Positions 26,862 through 36,223 of a stretch of 64,000 bases of DNA are shown here, piece by piece (position 1 is the stretch's first letter; each line of letters begins with the position of its first letter). The position numbers and the translations under genes are program-made. This DNA is from Bradyrhizobium sp. Arg816. Its GTDB lineage: Bacteria > Pseudomonadota > Alphaproteobacteria > Rhizobiales > Xanthobacteraceae. The notes under the pieces were generated by a model. That model saw only the letters and a list, made by a program, of their open reading frames with translations. It was not told the origin of the DNA and did no database searches. The stretch covers positions 124,001-188,000 of the forward strand of contig NZ_JAPRAQ010000005.1 of assembly GCF_029989365.1 (NCBI RefSeq), read 5' to 3'.

Positions 26862-28334
26862 ATGCGACTCCAGTTTGCGCTCGTTGTGGCGTCTTCACTC
26901 CTTTGCTGGGACGGTGCGGCCGTCGCTCAGGCGGTCGGGCAGTTTCCGTTCGCGCTGACGCGTGAAGGACAGATGCTCGGCGCCGTCGAGGGCGAGGTGG
27001 CGTCGTTCAAGGGGCTGGCTTATGCGGCGGCTCCGGTCGGCGCGCTGCGCTGGCGCCCACCGCAGACAACGGCCGAGAACCCCGAGATGCGCACCGCCTA
27101 TGAGTACGGCGCGCCGTGTCTTCAGCCCTCGCTGCCTGATACGAGCGAGGACTGCCTCACGCTCAACGTATTCCGTCCCTTCGGCGTCGACGGCCCGCTG
27201 CCGGTGATGGTCTTCATCCATGACGGCGGCTTCGTCAGCGGCACCGCGAACGATCCGCTGTTCGACGGTGCAAAGCTCGCGCAAGCCGGCCTCATCGTGG
27301 TCACCGTGAATTATCGTCTCGGCGCGCTCGGCTGGCTCACTCATCCCGCGCTGTCGGAAGGTGACTCCGGCAATTACGGCCTGATGGACCAGATCGCGGC
27401 GCTGCATTGGGTGCACGACAACATCGCGGCCTTCGGCGGCGATCCGAACAACGTCACCTTGTTCGGCGGCGGTGCAGGCGCGACGTCGATCGCGCTGCTG
27501 ATGCTATGTGCGCAATCGCGCGATCTCTTCCAGAAAGCGATTCTGCAATCGCCGCCCGGCCGCGCGCGCCTGCGCCCGGTGCAGGAGGCGGAGGCCATGG
27601 GCCGGCAATTCGTGGCGGCGCTTGGGCAGCAGGCGGATTTGCGCGTCGCCGCGCCGGCGCGGCTGCTTGCTGCCGAACAAAAACTGCTCGCCAAATCCGA
27701 ACGCAGCTTCGCGCCCGCGATGGATGGAATCCTGGTGCGCGAGGACGTGGCCACTGGATTTGCGGCGGGACATGAAAGCCGCATCCCACTCATCATCGGC
27801 TCGAATGACGACGAGACGCGTTTCGATGGCGAGCGGGAGATCAAGGAGACGCTGGCGGCCTCGGGCGAGAGCAGCGATGAGCTGCGCCAGCTCTACCCTG
27901 ACATCGCCAGGCCATCGGAGCGCGCAGCCAAATTCTACACCGACAAGGTCTTCTCCGAGCCGGCCAGGCTGCTTGCCCGCCTCCATGCGGCAACCGGTGC
28001 GCCTACGTTTCGCTATCGCTTCGCTTACGTGACCGAGGCCCGGCGCACAAATCCCGACGAAGGGCACGGGCGCGAGTTGCAGTTCATCTTCGGCGCGGAA
28101 GGCGTGCCCGGTGCGGGACCGCTCACATGGGGAGATCGCGAGGTCGCGAACCGCATGCGCGCTTACTGGATCAACTTTGCAAGGAGTGGCGATCCCAACG
28201 GCCCGGATCTGCCGCATTGGGACGCGGCCGCAGACCGCGATCGCCTGCTGCTGATCACGAACGATCGCATCGCGAGCGGCGACGACCCCTCGACGGAGCG
28301 TCTCGACCGGCTTGCAAGTGAGAGCAGAAAATGA
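26862..28334 (+). CDS. carboxylesterase type B-like protein lacking the catalytic serine
   Basis: A 490-residue exported protein (signal about residues 1-23, ending AAVAQA). The fold is clearly carboxylesterase/lipase type B: FKGLAYAAAPVGALRW, SEDCLTLNVFRP, NYRLGALGWL and DQIAALHWVHDNIAAFGGDPNNVTLFG. The nucleophile elbow, normally GESAGA, reads G202-G-G204-A-G-A, so the serine is replaced by glycine. The oxyanion motif is also changed (FIHDGGF). The candidate Glu318 (NDDETRF) and His402 (GHGREL) remain. It is probably a non-hydrolytic binding protein, or one that uses another residue. ATG 26862 follows CCCAGG. Confidence 0.88.
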   Translation: MRLQFALVVASSLLCWDGAAVAQAVGQFPFALTREGQMLGAVEGEVASFKGLAYAAAPVGALRWRPPQTTAENPEMRTAYEYGAPCLQPSLPDTSEDCLTLNVFRPFGVDGPLPVMVFIHDGGFVSGTANDPLFDGAKLAQAGLIVVTVNYRLGALGWLTHPALSEGDSGNYGLMDQIAALHWVHDNIAAFGGDPNNVTLFGGGAGATSIALLMLCAQSRDLFQKAILQSPPGRARLRPVQEAEAMGRQFVAALGQQADLRVAAPARLLAAEQKLLAKSERSFAPAMDGILVREDVATGFAAGHESRIPLIIGSNDDETRFDGEREIKETLAASGESSDELRQLYPDIARPSERAAKFYTDKVFSEPARLLARLHAATGAPTFRYRFAYVTEARRTNPDEGHGRELQFIFGAEGVPGAGPLTWGDREVANRMRAYWINFARSGDPNGPDLPHWDAAADRDRLLLITNDRIASGDDPSTERLDRLASESRK

Positions 28335-28341
28335 GTTGGGC

Positions 28342-28521
28342 TTAGGCCGCGAGCTCGACGCGCGGCGCCGGGCTCAGCCGGTGTTCTTCCAGATGGTCCA
28401 TCGCGCCGTCCTTCTCGACGGCGTAGAACTGCTGGCCGTCCTTGGACCTGTAGGCGGCGCGCACGACGCCGCGGCGGCCCTTGTCACTGTTGACGACGTC
28501 CCCCAGCGCAAACTTCTTCAT
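28342..28521 (-). CDS. small hypothetical protein (59 aa)
   Basis: A 59-residue frame beginning MKKFALGDVVNSDKGRRGVV, with a beta-rich start and an acidic/basic tail. The opening resembles small SH3-like or DUF-type beta-barrel proteins, but I cannot name a family. It is convergent with the carboxylesterase-like gene, whose stop lies 8 bp away. GTGAG precedes the start directly. Confidence 0.6.
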   Translation of the reverse strand: MKKFALGDVVNSDKGRRGVVRAAYRSKDGQQFYAVEKDGAMDHLEEHRLSPAPRVELAA

Positions 28522-28681
28522 CTCACGTCTCGCTTGTCTTCAGGCCGACTCCTTCGGCCACGGCCGGATTGTGGGCGGCAAATCGTTAACGACTTGCTAA
28601 CCATACCGGTTTGCCTATGCTCGCCGCCGTTCGCGCGGGCAGCTCGCACGCGCATGTTGTCAACGAGACGAGCCGGCATCC

Positions 28682-29479
28682 ATGACGCGATTTCCAACCC
28701 TCTTCCTGTCGCATGGCGGCGGCCCCTGGCCCTTCATGGAGGACCGGCGGGTGCAATATGCCAAGACGGCCGCGGAGTTCGGCCGGCTGCCGCAGCTTCT
28801 CCCCGAGAAGCCCAAGGCCGTGCTCGTCATCACCGGTCATTGGGAAGCCGAAGCCTTCACCGTGTCGACCTCGGCGCATCCGCCGATGGTGTACGACTAT
28901 TACGGTTTCCCCGAGCATACCTATCACCTCAAATATCCGGCGCCGGGCAAGCCCGAGCTCGCCGCGGACGTGAGGGCGCTGCTCGAGCACGCGGGCCTCG
29001 ATTGCCGGGAGGATCCCAACCAGGGTTTCGATCACGGCACCTTCGTGCCGCTCGGCCTGATGTATCCGAACGCGGACATGCCGATCGTGCTGCTGTCGCT
29101 GAAGTCGAGCTACGATGCGGCCGAGCACATCAAGGTCGGGCAGGCGATCGCATCGCTCCGCGACGAGGGCATTCTGATCGTCGGCAGCGGGCTGACCTAT
29201 CACAACATGCGCGGCTTCAACCGGCCGGAGTCGAAGCCGGTCTCATATGATTTCGAGGCCTATCTGAACGAGGCGATCAGCAACCCGGATGCGGCGCGCC
29301 GCAACGCGATGCTGGTCGACTGGGAGAACGCGCCGAGCGCGCGTCTCGCGCATCCCCGCGAGGACCATCTGCTGCCGCTGATGGTGGCGGCAGGTGCCGC
29401 CGGCCGCGACGTCGGCAAACGCGTCTTCGTCGACGAGGTCGCGAGCGTCGCGATGGCGTCGTATGTGTTTGGCGGCTGA
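28682..29479 (+). CDS. class III extradiol-type dioxygenase (DODA/YgiD family)
   Basis: A 265-residue cytosolic enzyme. Metal-site histidines expected for the DODA family are present: H11 (LSHGGGP), H53 (TGHWE), H118 (FDHGTFVPL), H174 (TYHNMRG) and H229 (EDHLLPL). The family contains 4,5-DOPA dioxygenase and related enzymes that cleave catecholic rings; the substrate is not shown. ATG 28682 begins MTRFPTLFLSHGG, matching the family N-terminus. It stands alone. Confidence 0.92.
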   Translation: MTRFPTLFLSHGGGPWPFMEDRRVQYAKTAAEFGRLPQLLPEKPKAVLVITGHWEAEAFTVSTSAHPPMVYDYYGFPEHTYHLKYPAPGKPELAADVRALLEHAGLDCREDPNQGFDHGTFVPLGLMYPNADMPIVLLSLKSSYDAAEHIKVGQAIASLRDEGILIVGSGLTYHNMRGFNRPESKPVSYDFEAYLNEAISNPDAARRNAMLVDWENAPSARLAHPREDHLLPLMVAAGAAGRDVGKRVFVDEVASVAMASYVFGG

Positions 29480-29716
29480 TTTTTTTGCCTCATGCGCCCG
29501 GCCAATCGCAAAATCTCGAAAAACAACCCCATGCACAGTAGAACGGCCCAGCAAATAGAATGGCTTAGCCGAGTGCCTTTGCGGGGCAGGATCATCGAGC
29601 GGTGTGTCTGCGACGTTTGACACGTCGGGCAAAACAGGAGCAGAATTCGATCATGGCGGTGGTGACCGCGCTGCGGGTGGTGGGTTACGCCTTCTCCGCC
29701 CTACACAGCTTCAGAC
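29480..29716. other. 237-bp intergenic region with degenerate repeat-like sequence
   Basis: Convergent gap between the dioxygenase and SemiSWEET genes. The minus strand contains TTTTGCCCGACGTGTCAAAC and GCGTAACCCACC, strings that look like parts of dispersed rhizobial intergenic repeats. No complete element or convincing gene is seen. Confidence 0.4.
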
Positions 29717-29977
29717 TCACCCATACCTCAGCTTCATGAACAGGATGCCGCCGGCGAGCACCATGGTGATGGCGTTGGCGGCGACCAGCGGGGCGTCGCC
29801 AGAGAGCAGGCCGTAGATGAGCCAGAGCGCCAGGCCCAGCACCATGACCAGGAACATACCGAGCGAGATGTCGCGCGCCGAGCGGGTCTTCCAGACCTTG
29901 ATGAACTGCGGCGCGTAGGCGACGGTGGTGCAGGTGGCGGCAGCAAAGCCGATCAGCTTGATCGCGAAGGGGTCCAT
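29717..29977 (-). CDS. SemiSWEET-type sugar transporter
   Basis: An 86-residue membrane protein with three hydrophobic helices, the size of one SemiSWEET protomer. The first helix ends in the PQ motif (VAYAPQFIKVWKTRSARDIS), and the third helix (AANAITMVLAGGILFMKL) is typical. Members work as dimers and move sugars down gradients; some homologues are of unknown substrate. The start is at complement 29977. Confidence 0.9.
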   Translation of the reverse strand: MDPFAIKLIGFAAATCTTVAYAPQFIKVWKTRSARDISLGMFLVMVLGLALWLIYGLLSGDAPLVAANAITMVLAGGILFMKLRYG

Positions 29978-30007
29978 GCCGGCTCTATAGCATGGATTCG
30001 GTGGTGA

Positions 30008-31468
30008 TTATGAGGTGCGGCGCGCCGCCATGAGATCGCGATAGAGCTCGGCATAGTCGCCGGCGCGGTTGCGCCAGGAGACGTCGGTCGCAAGGCCGCT
30101 CAATTGCAGCCGGCGCCAGGTCGCCTTGTTGCGGAAGGCGGTGCTGGCCTTGCGCAGCGTTCCGGCGAGGGCCTCTGCCGTGACGGGCGCGAACTTGAAG
30201 CCGGTCGCGTCGCGGTCCGATGTGTTGGCCTCGCCGATATCGACGATGGTGTCTTCGAGGCCGCCGACGCGCGACACGATCGGGACTGCGCCATAGCGTA
30301 GCGCGTAGAGCTGGGTCAGGCCGCACGGCTCGAACCGCGACGGCACGATGAGCGCGTCCGATCCGGCCTGGATCAGGTGCGCCAGAATCTCGTCATAGCC
30401 GATCACGACGCCGATCCGCCCGGGGTTCGCGCGGGCGACCGCCTGATAGCGCTCCTGGAGATCGCGATCGCCGCTGCCGAGCAGCGCGAGCTGCATGCCG
30501 TCGCCCAAAATGGTCGGAATGGCCTCGAGCAGGAGATCGAGCCCCTTCTGCCAGGACAGGCGGCTGATGACGCCGAGCAACGGCGCCTCGTCCGAGGAAT
30601 CGAGATTGAACTGTTGCTGAAGCACCGCCTTGTTCGCGGCGCGGAACGTAAGATCCTCCGCGCCGAAGCGGTAGGCGATGTGCGGATCGGTTTGCGGATT
30701 CCACACGTCGATGTCGATGCCGTTGAGGATGCCGCTCAGCACATCAGCGCGTTCGCGCAGCAGGCCGCCGAGCCCCATGCCGCCTTCGTCGCTCTGGATC
30801 TCCTGCGCATAGGTCGGGGACACCGTGGTGATGCGATCGGCGAGTTGAAGCCCGGCCTTGAGGAAGCTGATGCCGCCGAAATATTCGAGGCCGCGAACGT
30901 CGAAGGAGTCCCAGGGCAGGCCGATCGAACCGATCAGCTCAGGAGCGAACTTGCCCTGATAGGCCATGTTGTGGATGGTCATCACGGTGCCGGGCCGCGG
31001 ACGGTTGTCATAGTGCAGATAAGCGGGCGCAAGCCCCGCCTGCCAGTCATGGGCGTGCACGACATCGGGCACGAACGCAGGGACGAGGCCGTGGCCGATG
31101 TCGGCGGCGATGCGTGACAGCGCGGCGAAGCGCAGGCCATTGTCGGGCCAGTCGACGCCCTCGGGTGTGACGTAGGGATTGCCCGGCCGCGCATAGAGAT
31201 GCGGCACGTCGAGCACGAACAGATCGAGCCCGTCATGCGAGCCGGCGAGCAGGCGTCCGGGGCCGCCGAAATAATCCGGCCAGCGCCGGATTTCGCCGGT
31301 TCCCGCCAGCATCCGCATCACGTCGGGATAGCCCGGCATCAGCGTGCGCATCTCGACGCCGTGCGCCTTCAGCGCAAGCGGCAGTGCGCCGGCGACATCC
31401 GCGAGGCCGCCGGTCTTGACGATCGGGTAGACTTCAGAGGCGACCGCGAGGACGCGAACAGGCGTCAT
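30008..31468 (-). CDS. glgA: glycogen synthase (ADP-glucose type)
   Basis: A 486-residue cytosolic GT5 glycosyltransferase that adds glucose from ADP-glucose to the glycogen chain. Signature segments are the N-terminal [13 protein letters not shown] (the lysine binds ADP-glucose), [14 protein letters not shown] and the C-terminal [18 protein letters not shown]. Its ATG overlaps the stop of glgC (ATGA at 31465-31468), so the two are translationally coupled. No branching or debranching enzyme is in the window. Confidence 0.95.
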   Translation of the reverse strand: MTPVRVLAVASEVYPIVKTGGLADVAGALPLALKAHGVEMRTLMPGYPDVMRMLAGTGEIRRWPDYFGGPGRLLAGSHDGLDLFVLDVPHLYARPGNPYVTPEGVDWPDNGLRFAALSRIAADIGHGLVPAFVPDVVHAHDWQAGLAPAYLHYDNRPRPGTVMTIHNMAYQGKFAPELIGSIGLPWDSFDVRGLEYFGGISFLKAGLQLADRITTVSPTYAQEIQSDEGGMGLGGLLRERADVLSGILNGIDIDVWNPQTDPHIAYRFGAEDLTFRAANKAVLQQQFNLDSSDEAPLLGVISRLSWQKGLDLLLEAIPTILGDGMQLALLGSGDRDLQERYQAVARANPGRIGVVIGYDEILAHLIQAGSDALIVPSRFEPCGLTQLYALRYGAVPIVSRVGGLEDTIVDIGEANTSDRDATGFKFAPVTAEALAGTLRKASTAFRNKATWRRLQLSGLATDVSWRNRAGDYAELYRDLMAARRTS

Positions 31469-32727
31469 GTATTGAGCCTGTCGAGCATTGTCTGGGTGAT
31501 GAGCGAAATGCCCTGCTCGGTGGTGCGGAAGCGCTTGGCGTCGAGTTCGGGGTCCTCGCCGACGACGAGCCCTTCGGGGATTTCGACGCCGCGGTCGATC
31601 ACGACGTTCTTCAAGCGAGCGCCGCGGCCGACGTTCACGTAGGGCATGATCACGGCGTTCTCGACAGTGGCGTAGGAGTTGACGCGCACGCCGGTGAACA
31701 GCAGCGAGCGGCGCAGCGAGGCGCCGGAGATGATGCAGCCGCCCGAGACCAGCGAGCTCACGGCCTGGCCGCGCCGGCTCTCCTCGTCATGGACGAACTT
31801 GGCGGGTGGCGTGATCTCCGCATAGGACCAGATCGGCCAGGCGCGGTCGAACAGGTCGAGCTCCGGCACGACGTCGGTGAGGTCGATGTTCGCGGCCCAA
31901 TAGGCGTCGACCGTGCCGGCATCGCGCCAGTAGGCGCGGGGATCGCTGCCCGAGCGTACGCAGGAGGTCGAGAATTGATGCGCGATGGCGCGGCCGTTCT
32001 TGACGATATAGGGGATGATGTCCTTGCCGAAATCGTGACTGGAGTTCGTATCCTCGGCGTCGCGCTTGAGCTGGTCGAACAGGAATTTCGTATCGAACAC
32101 GTAGATGCCCATGCTGGCGAGCGAGACGTCCGGCTTGCCCGGCATCGGCGGCGGATCCTTGGGCTTCTCGAGGAACTGCTGGATCCAGCCGTTCTCGTCG
32201 ACATGCATGATGCCGAAGCCGGAGGATTCCGCGCGCGGCATTTCGAGGCAGCCGACCGTGACGTCGGCGCCGCTGTCGACGTGCTGGCGCAGCATCACCT
32301 CGTAGTCCATCTTGTAGATGTGGTCGCCGGCGAGTACGACGATGAAGCGGGCGTTGTGCGACTCGATGATGTCGATGTTCTGATAGATCGCATCCGCCGT
32401 GCCGACATACCACATGTTCTCCGAGACGCGCTGACTGGCCGGGAGGATGTCAAAACTCTCGTTGCGTTCGGGGCGGAAGAAGTTCCAGCCCATCTGAAGG
32501 TGCCGGATCAGGCTGTGCGCCTTGTACTGGGTCGCGACCGCGATCCGGCGGATGCCGGAATTCACCGCGTTCGACAGCGCGAAATCGATGATGCGGGACT
32601 TGCCGCCGAAATAGACCGCGGGCTTGGCGCGCCGGTCGGTCAGTTCCAGGAGCCGGCTGCCGCGTCCGCCGGCCAGGACGAACGCCAGCGCCTGACGGGC
32701 AAGCGGCTCGGGTCTCGCGGCACTCAT
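31465..32727 (-). CDS. glgC: glucose-1-phosphate adenylyltransferase
   Basis: A 420-residue enzyme that makes ADP-glucose from ATP and glucose 1-phosphate, the committed step to glycogen. It has [20 protein letters not shown] (nucleotide-binding loop), [14 protein letters not shown], and a C-terminal left-handed beta-helix tail. The ATG at complement 32727 is chosen because GGGAGG precedes it; the frame remains open to 32778 but lacks other support. First gene of the glgC-glgA operon. Confidence 0.95.
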   Translation of the reverse strand: MSAARPEPLARQALAFVLAGGRGSRLLELTDRRAKPAVYFGGKSRIIDFALSNAVNSGIRRIAVATQYKAHSLIRHLQMGWNFFRPERNESFDILPASQRVSENMWYVGTADAIYQNIDIIESHNARFIVVLAGDHIYKMDYEVMLRQHVDSGADVTVGCLEMPRAESSGFGIMHVDENGWIQQFLEKPKDPPPMPGKPDVSLASMGIYVFDTKFLFDQLKRDAEDTNSSHDFGKDIIPYIVKNGRAIAHQFSTSCVRSGSDPRAYWRDAGTVDAYWAANIDLTDVVPELDLFDRAWPIWSYAEITPPAKFVHDEESRRGQAVSSLVSGGCIISGASLRRSLLFTGVRVNSYATVENAVIMPYVNVGRGARLKNVVIDRGVEIPEGLVVGEDPELDAKRFRTTEQGISLITQTMLDRLNT

Positions 32728-33065
32728 GTCATCCTCCCACAACCTTGGCGCTTCGCGAGACGCCTCCCGGCCGCGCACATTGGAACCGATAGTAACGGCA
32801 CGAATAGTAAATCGGGAAGGTGCTTGTTGGTTGCGAACGCCCGGGAAGCTTAATGCTTTGCTGTGGCCTCCGGCTCTGTCGCACCAGTGTCATTTCCGTG
32901 CGGGCACTGGCGTTGGCCGGACCACAATCGAGGCATGCGCGGGTATTCTTGTGCGGTGCACGCAATGCAGGCTGTGACTTTCGGAGGCTTTGACTTGGCG
33001 CAAGGATGCCCGATCATGGCCTTGCGATCCTTTTCCAAACGAAACGTCAGACAGGGAGCAAGACG
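32728..33065. other. 338-bp divergent intergenic region
   Basis: It should hold the promoters of glgC (minus) and the Gly/Tyr-rich exported protein (plus). Short frames here lack ribosome sites or family features. I see no long palindrome or other defined element. Confidence 0.5.
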
Positions 33066-33536
33066 ATGAGTATCTGGAAAACCGCAATTGCCTGTTCGCT
33101 GGCGGGCGCGGTGATGGCCGGCCAAATCGAGCAAGCGGCAGCGGCTCCGCTGCCGACCAACGTCGCGACCATGAAGGCCGCCGTCGGTGACGATGTCACC
33201 CCGGTGTATTGGCGCGGCCGAGGCTGGGGTGGAGGAGGATGGGGATGGGGCGCAGGAGGCCTCCTCGCCGGAGCCATCATCGGCGGCGCCATCGCGAGCA
33301 GCGCGCCCTATGGTTACTATGGCGGCGGCCCGTATTACGGCGGTTATGGTTATGGAGCGGGCTACGGCTATGGCTACGCACCGTCCTATGGCTATGCGCC
33401 GGCCTATTACGGCGGCTACGGGCCGAGCTATGGGTATGGCGGCTACTACGCGCGTCCCCGCTACTACGGCTATCGTCCATATTACGGCCCTCGCTACGGC
33501 TACGACCGGCCGTACCGGGCCTATGGATATTGGTAA
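33066..33536 (+). CDS. exported Gly/Tyr-rich low-complexity protein
   Basis: A 156-residue protein with a Sec signal (residues 1 to about 27, AGQIEQAAAA). A short hydrophobic GAGGLLAGAIIGGAIASS segment is followed by about 85 residues dominated by Gly, Tyr, Pro and Arg in GYGYG-type repeats. Such proteins are frequent in Bradyrhizobium and usually carry no assigned function; a surface or envelope structural role is plausible. ATG 33066 has GGGAGCAAGACG upstream. Confidence 0.8.
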   Translation: MSIWKTAIACSLAGAVMAGQIEQAAAAPLPTNVATMKAAVGDDVTPVYWRGRGWGGGGWGWGAGGLLAGAIIGGAIASSAPYGYYGGGPYYGGYGYGAGYGYGYAPSYGYAPAYYGGYGPSYGYGGYYARPRYYGYRPYYGPRYGYDRPYRAYGYW

Positions 33537-33549
33537 GGACCCTGCGCGG

Positions 33550-33648
33550 CTAGAGCGAGAGCCACACGATCAGGCTCATGCAGGCGAGATGCGCCAGCAC
33601 GATCGCGGCGAGATGCAGCGGGCCGGCCTTGAGGCTGGACTTGCGCAT
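33550..33648 (-). CDS. possible 32-residue membrane peptide
   Basis: A very short frame (MRKSSLKAGPLHLAAIVLAHLACMSLIVWLSL) with basic N-terminal residues and one hydrophobic helix. It lies 16 bp downstream of the SsuA-like gene on the same strand. The ribosome-binding site is weak, so this is tentative. Confidence 0.3.
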   Translation of the reverse strand: MRKSSLKAGPLHLAAIVLAHLACMSLIVWLSL

Positions 33649-33664
33649 CCCGCCGCGCCCCGCG

Positions 33665-34645
33665 CTAGTTTGACCCCGCGGCCGCGGCTGTAAAGCTGCG
33701 GTCCACGGCTTTGCTCACGTCGAGCGTCTTCGGCAGGATGCCGTAGCGCGTCGAGCGGTCGGAGGCTTCCTGCACCTCCTTCACCACGTTCTGGTCGATC
33801 ACGATCGGGCTGGTGCGCTGCGCGGTGTAGGCCGACAGCAGCACGTCCTCCGGCAGTTTGGTCAGTTCGGCCGTGCTCTTGGCGTATTCGCCAAGATGAT
33901 CCAGCGACCATAGCCGCGCCTTGTTCAGCCGCTGCACGAGGTCCTGCACCGCCGCGCGCTTGGTGGCGATGGCGTTGTCGGAGGCCACGATGAAGGTGAT
34001 GGTCGGCGTCAGGCCTTCGCCGTCGGCGATCACGCGGGCCTTGTCCTTCAGCGTCGCGAACGAGACGTAGGGCTCCCACACCGCCCATGCATCGATCGAG
34101 CCGGCGACGAGTGCGATTTTGGCGTCGACCGGGCCGAGCGGCGCGAAGGTCGCGTCCTCCAGCTTGATCTGCGCCTTCTCCAGCGTCGCGTCGATCAGGA
34201 ACTGGCCCCAGCCGCCGCGCGTGCCGGCGAGGCGTTTGCCCTTGAGATCGGCGGCCGACTTGATCGGCGAATCCTGGCGCACGAGGATCGCTTGCGTCTT
34301 CGCATCCGACCTGGTGCCGCCGATCGCCTTGATCGGCGCGCCGGCCGCATAGACCGAGAGGAAGGAGAGATCGCCGGTGTAGCCGACGTCGAGCGCGCCG
34401 GCGTTCAGTGCTTCCAGGATCGGAGCGGCGGCAGGGAATTCCGACCATTCGATTCTGTAGGGCAGGTCCTTCGCATAGCCGGAGATTTCGAGCAGCGAGC
34501 GGTTGCCGCCCTTCTGGTCGCCGACGCGCAGCACGACGGTGTCGGCCGCGAACGAGGCGGCCGCGGTCGACAAGGTGATGGCTGCGGCGAACAGCGATGC
34601 TGCGAGCCGGCGTGTGATGGAATGGTCGTCGAAGTTGATGCTCAT
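33665..34645 (-). CDS. aliphatic sulfonate-type ABC substrate-binding protein (SsuA-like)
   Basis: A 326-residue periplasmic protein with a Sec signal (about 1-34, ending AAASFAAD). The mature start TVVLRVGDQKGGNRSLLE and KDLPYRIEWSEFPAAAPILEALNAGALDVGYTGD are characteristic of SsuA. The protein at 40310-41248 is a clear paralogue with the same segments. The start at complement 34645 is chosen at the signal peptide; the frame runs open to 34942. It is divergent from the transporter operon starting at 35120 and probably feeds the same permease. Confidence 0.9.
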   Translation of the reverse strand: MSINFDDHSITRRLAASLFAAAITLSTAAASFAADTVVLRVGDQKGGNRSLLEISGYAKDLPYRIEWSEFPAAAPILEALNAGALDVGYTGDLSFLSVYAAGAPIKAIGGTRSDAKTQAILVRQDSPIKSAADLKGKRLAGTRGGWGQFLIDATLEKAQIKLEDATFAPLGPVDAKIALVAGSIDAWAVWEPYVSFATLKDKARVIADGEGLTPTITFIVASDNAIATKRAAVQDLVQRLNKARLWSLDHLGEYAKSTAELTKLPEDVLLSAYTAQRTSPIVIDQNVVKEVQEASDRSTRYGILPKTLDVSKAVDRSFTAAAAGSN

Positions 34646-35119
34646 GTGGCCTGTCTTGTTGCTTTGCCCACGACGCGTGAGCGAGCGATGCAGCGAGACG
34701 ACCAAGTCTATGACGGCGCGATGCGCAGTCAATGAAAAGGCTATCCGTATTGCGGATGCGTCGGGCAATGACGTTTCAGCGTAGCGCCGCTTTCGAGAAC
34801 GCACCGCGTGCGCGGCAGGCGATGCGCAAGAATGATGCAGGCTGCGGAGTCGCGACGCATCGTTGCAAGATGATGCAGCAACGAAAATCGTTGCATCGCT
34901 GTCCCGTGCGCTGATGGAGAGAATGACCTCGCTTCGCGCCACATTCGAAATTCCATTTCATTGACGATGCGGCGGGCGCGCCGCATGATTTGCGCATCGC
35001 ATCAAAGCGGCGCGGGAAGCGCCGGCGAAAATTATTCTCTCAACGCAGCTCCGTACGGAACATGCGCAACGCGAGACGTTGCGAATGGCGGAGCTGTGCC
35101 AGCGCAGGAGTGGGGACTG
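34646..35119. other. 474-bp divergent intergenic region of the sulfonate locus
   Basis: It separates the two divergent units of the sulfonate locus and should hold both promoters. No convincing gene is present. The notable structure is the dyad and direct-repeat cluster at 34857-34897. Confidence 0.55.
34857..34897. promoter_or_regulatory. candidate operator: dyad plus direct repeat
   Basis: An inverted repeat GCAACGA (34878-34884) / TCGTTGC (34888-34894) surrounds AAA. A further ATCGTTGCA copy at 34859-34867 makes a direct repeat with the right arm (ATCGTTGCA, 34887-34895). The position between divergent sulfonate genes suggests a regulator site; the regulator is unknown. Confidence 0.4.
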
Positions 35120-36223
35120 ATGGGCAACGACAACAAGCGCAGCGGATCGGGCCTCGACCGGCGTCATTTGCTGCAGGCGGGGCTTGCGGCGGCATTTGCC
35201 GCGCCGCTTGGTGCCTTTGGTGCAGCACAGGCCTTTGCGCCCCAGGCGATCGCGCCCGGTGTCGACTTGTCGGAGTTTCCGCTGTGCCGGACGGCCGCGG
35301 ATGGCCCCGTCCTCACCGGCGCGCCGCGCAAGCTGAAATTGTCGTGGAACGCGGGCGCGGTCTGTCTCGCCCCGGTGCCCGTCGCCATCGAGCACGGCTT
35401 CTTCCAGAAGCACAATCTCGACATCGAGCTCATCAACTATTCCGGCTCGACCGATCAGCTGCTCGAGGCGATCGCGACGGGAAAGAGCGATGCCGGGCTC
35501 GGCATGGCGCTGCGTTGGCTCAAGCCGCTGGAGCAGGGCTTTGACGTCAAGATCGCCGCCGGCACCCATGGCGGCTGCATGCGCGTCCTGACCCGCGCCG
35601 ACTCCAGCGTGAGCAAGCTCGCCGACCTCAAGGGCAAGATCGTCGCGGTCGGCGACCTCGGTGGCCCCGACAAGAACTTCTTCTCCGTCCAGCTCGCCAA
35701 GCTCGGTATCGATCCCAACAAGGATGTCGACTGGCGCGCCTATCCCGGCAATCTTCTCAACGTCGCCGTGGAGAAGGGCGAGGTGCAGGCCTTCCTGTCG
35801 TCCGATCCGCTGGGCTATCTCTGGCTCAAGGACAGCCAGTACAAGGAAGTCGCTTCCAACCTCGACGGCGAATATCGCGACAAGAGCTGCTGCATCCTCG
35901 GCCTGCGCGGCAGCCTGGTGCGCGAGGAGCCGCAAGTCGCGCGCGCCCTCACACAGGCGCTGCTCGATGCCGCGATGTTCACCGCGCGGAACCCGACCGT
36001 GACGGCGAAGTCGTTCCAGCCTTATGCGCCGAAGACAGCGTCGCTCGCCGACATCGAGGGCATGGTGCGCTACCACACCCACCATCATCATCCCGTCGGT
36101 GAAGCGCTCAAGCGCGAGCTGAAGTCCTATGCCGACGATTTGAAGAGCGTCCAGGTCTTCAAGCAGAGCACCGATACGGCCAAATTCGCGGAGCGCATCT
36201 ATGTCGACGTATTCGCTGTCTGA
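35120..36223 (+). CDS. ABC substrate-binding protein, NMT1/SsuA-like, with Tat signal
   Basis: A 367-residue binding protein with a twin-arginine leader (DRRHLLQAGLAAAFAAPLG, about residues 14-32). The mature part has NAGAVCLAPVPVAIEHGFFQ and ELINYSGSTDQLLEAIATGKSDAG, typical of the nitrate/taurine/sulfonate (NMT1) group. It is more distant from the other two binding proteins of this locus. ATG 35120 has AGGAGTGGGG upstream. It overlaps the permease gene by 23 bp and begins the operon. Confidence 0.88.
   Translation: MGNDNKRSGSGLDRRHLLQAGLAAAFAAPLGAFGAAQAFAPQAIAPGVDLSEFPLCRTAADGPVLTGAPRKLKLSWNAGAVCLAPVPVAIEHGFFQKHNLDIELINYSGSTDQLLEAIATGKSDAGLGMALRWLKPLEQGFDVKIAAGTHGGCMRVLTRADSSVSKLADLKGKIVAVGDLGGPDKNFFSVQLAKLGIDPNKDVDWRAYPGNLLNVAVEKGEVQAFLSSDPLGYLWLKDSQYKEVASNLDGEYRDKSCCILGLRGSLVREEPQVARALTQALLDAAMFTARNPTVTAKSFQPYAPKTASLADIEGMVRYHTHHHHPVGEALKRELKSYADDLKSVQVFKQSTDTAKFAERIYVDVFAV

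Noticed and set aside
29604..29816. 70-residue plus-strand frame after the dioxygenase gene
   Set aside because: It runs into the SemiSWEET gene on the opposite strand and is composed of repeat-like intergenic sequence.
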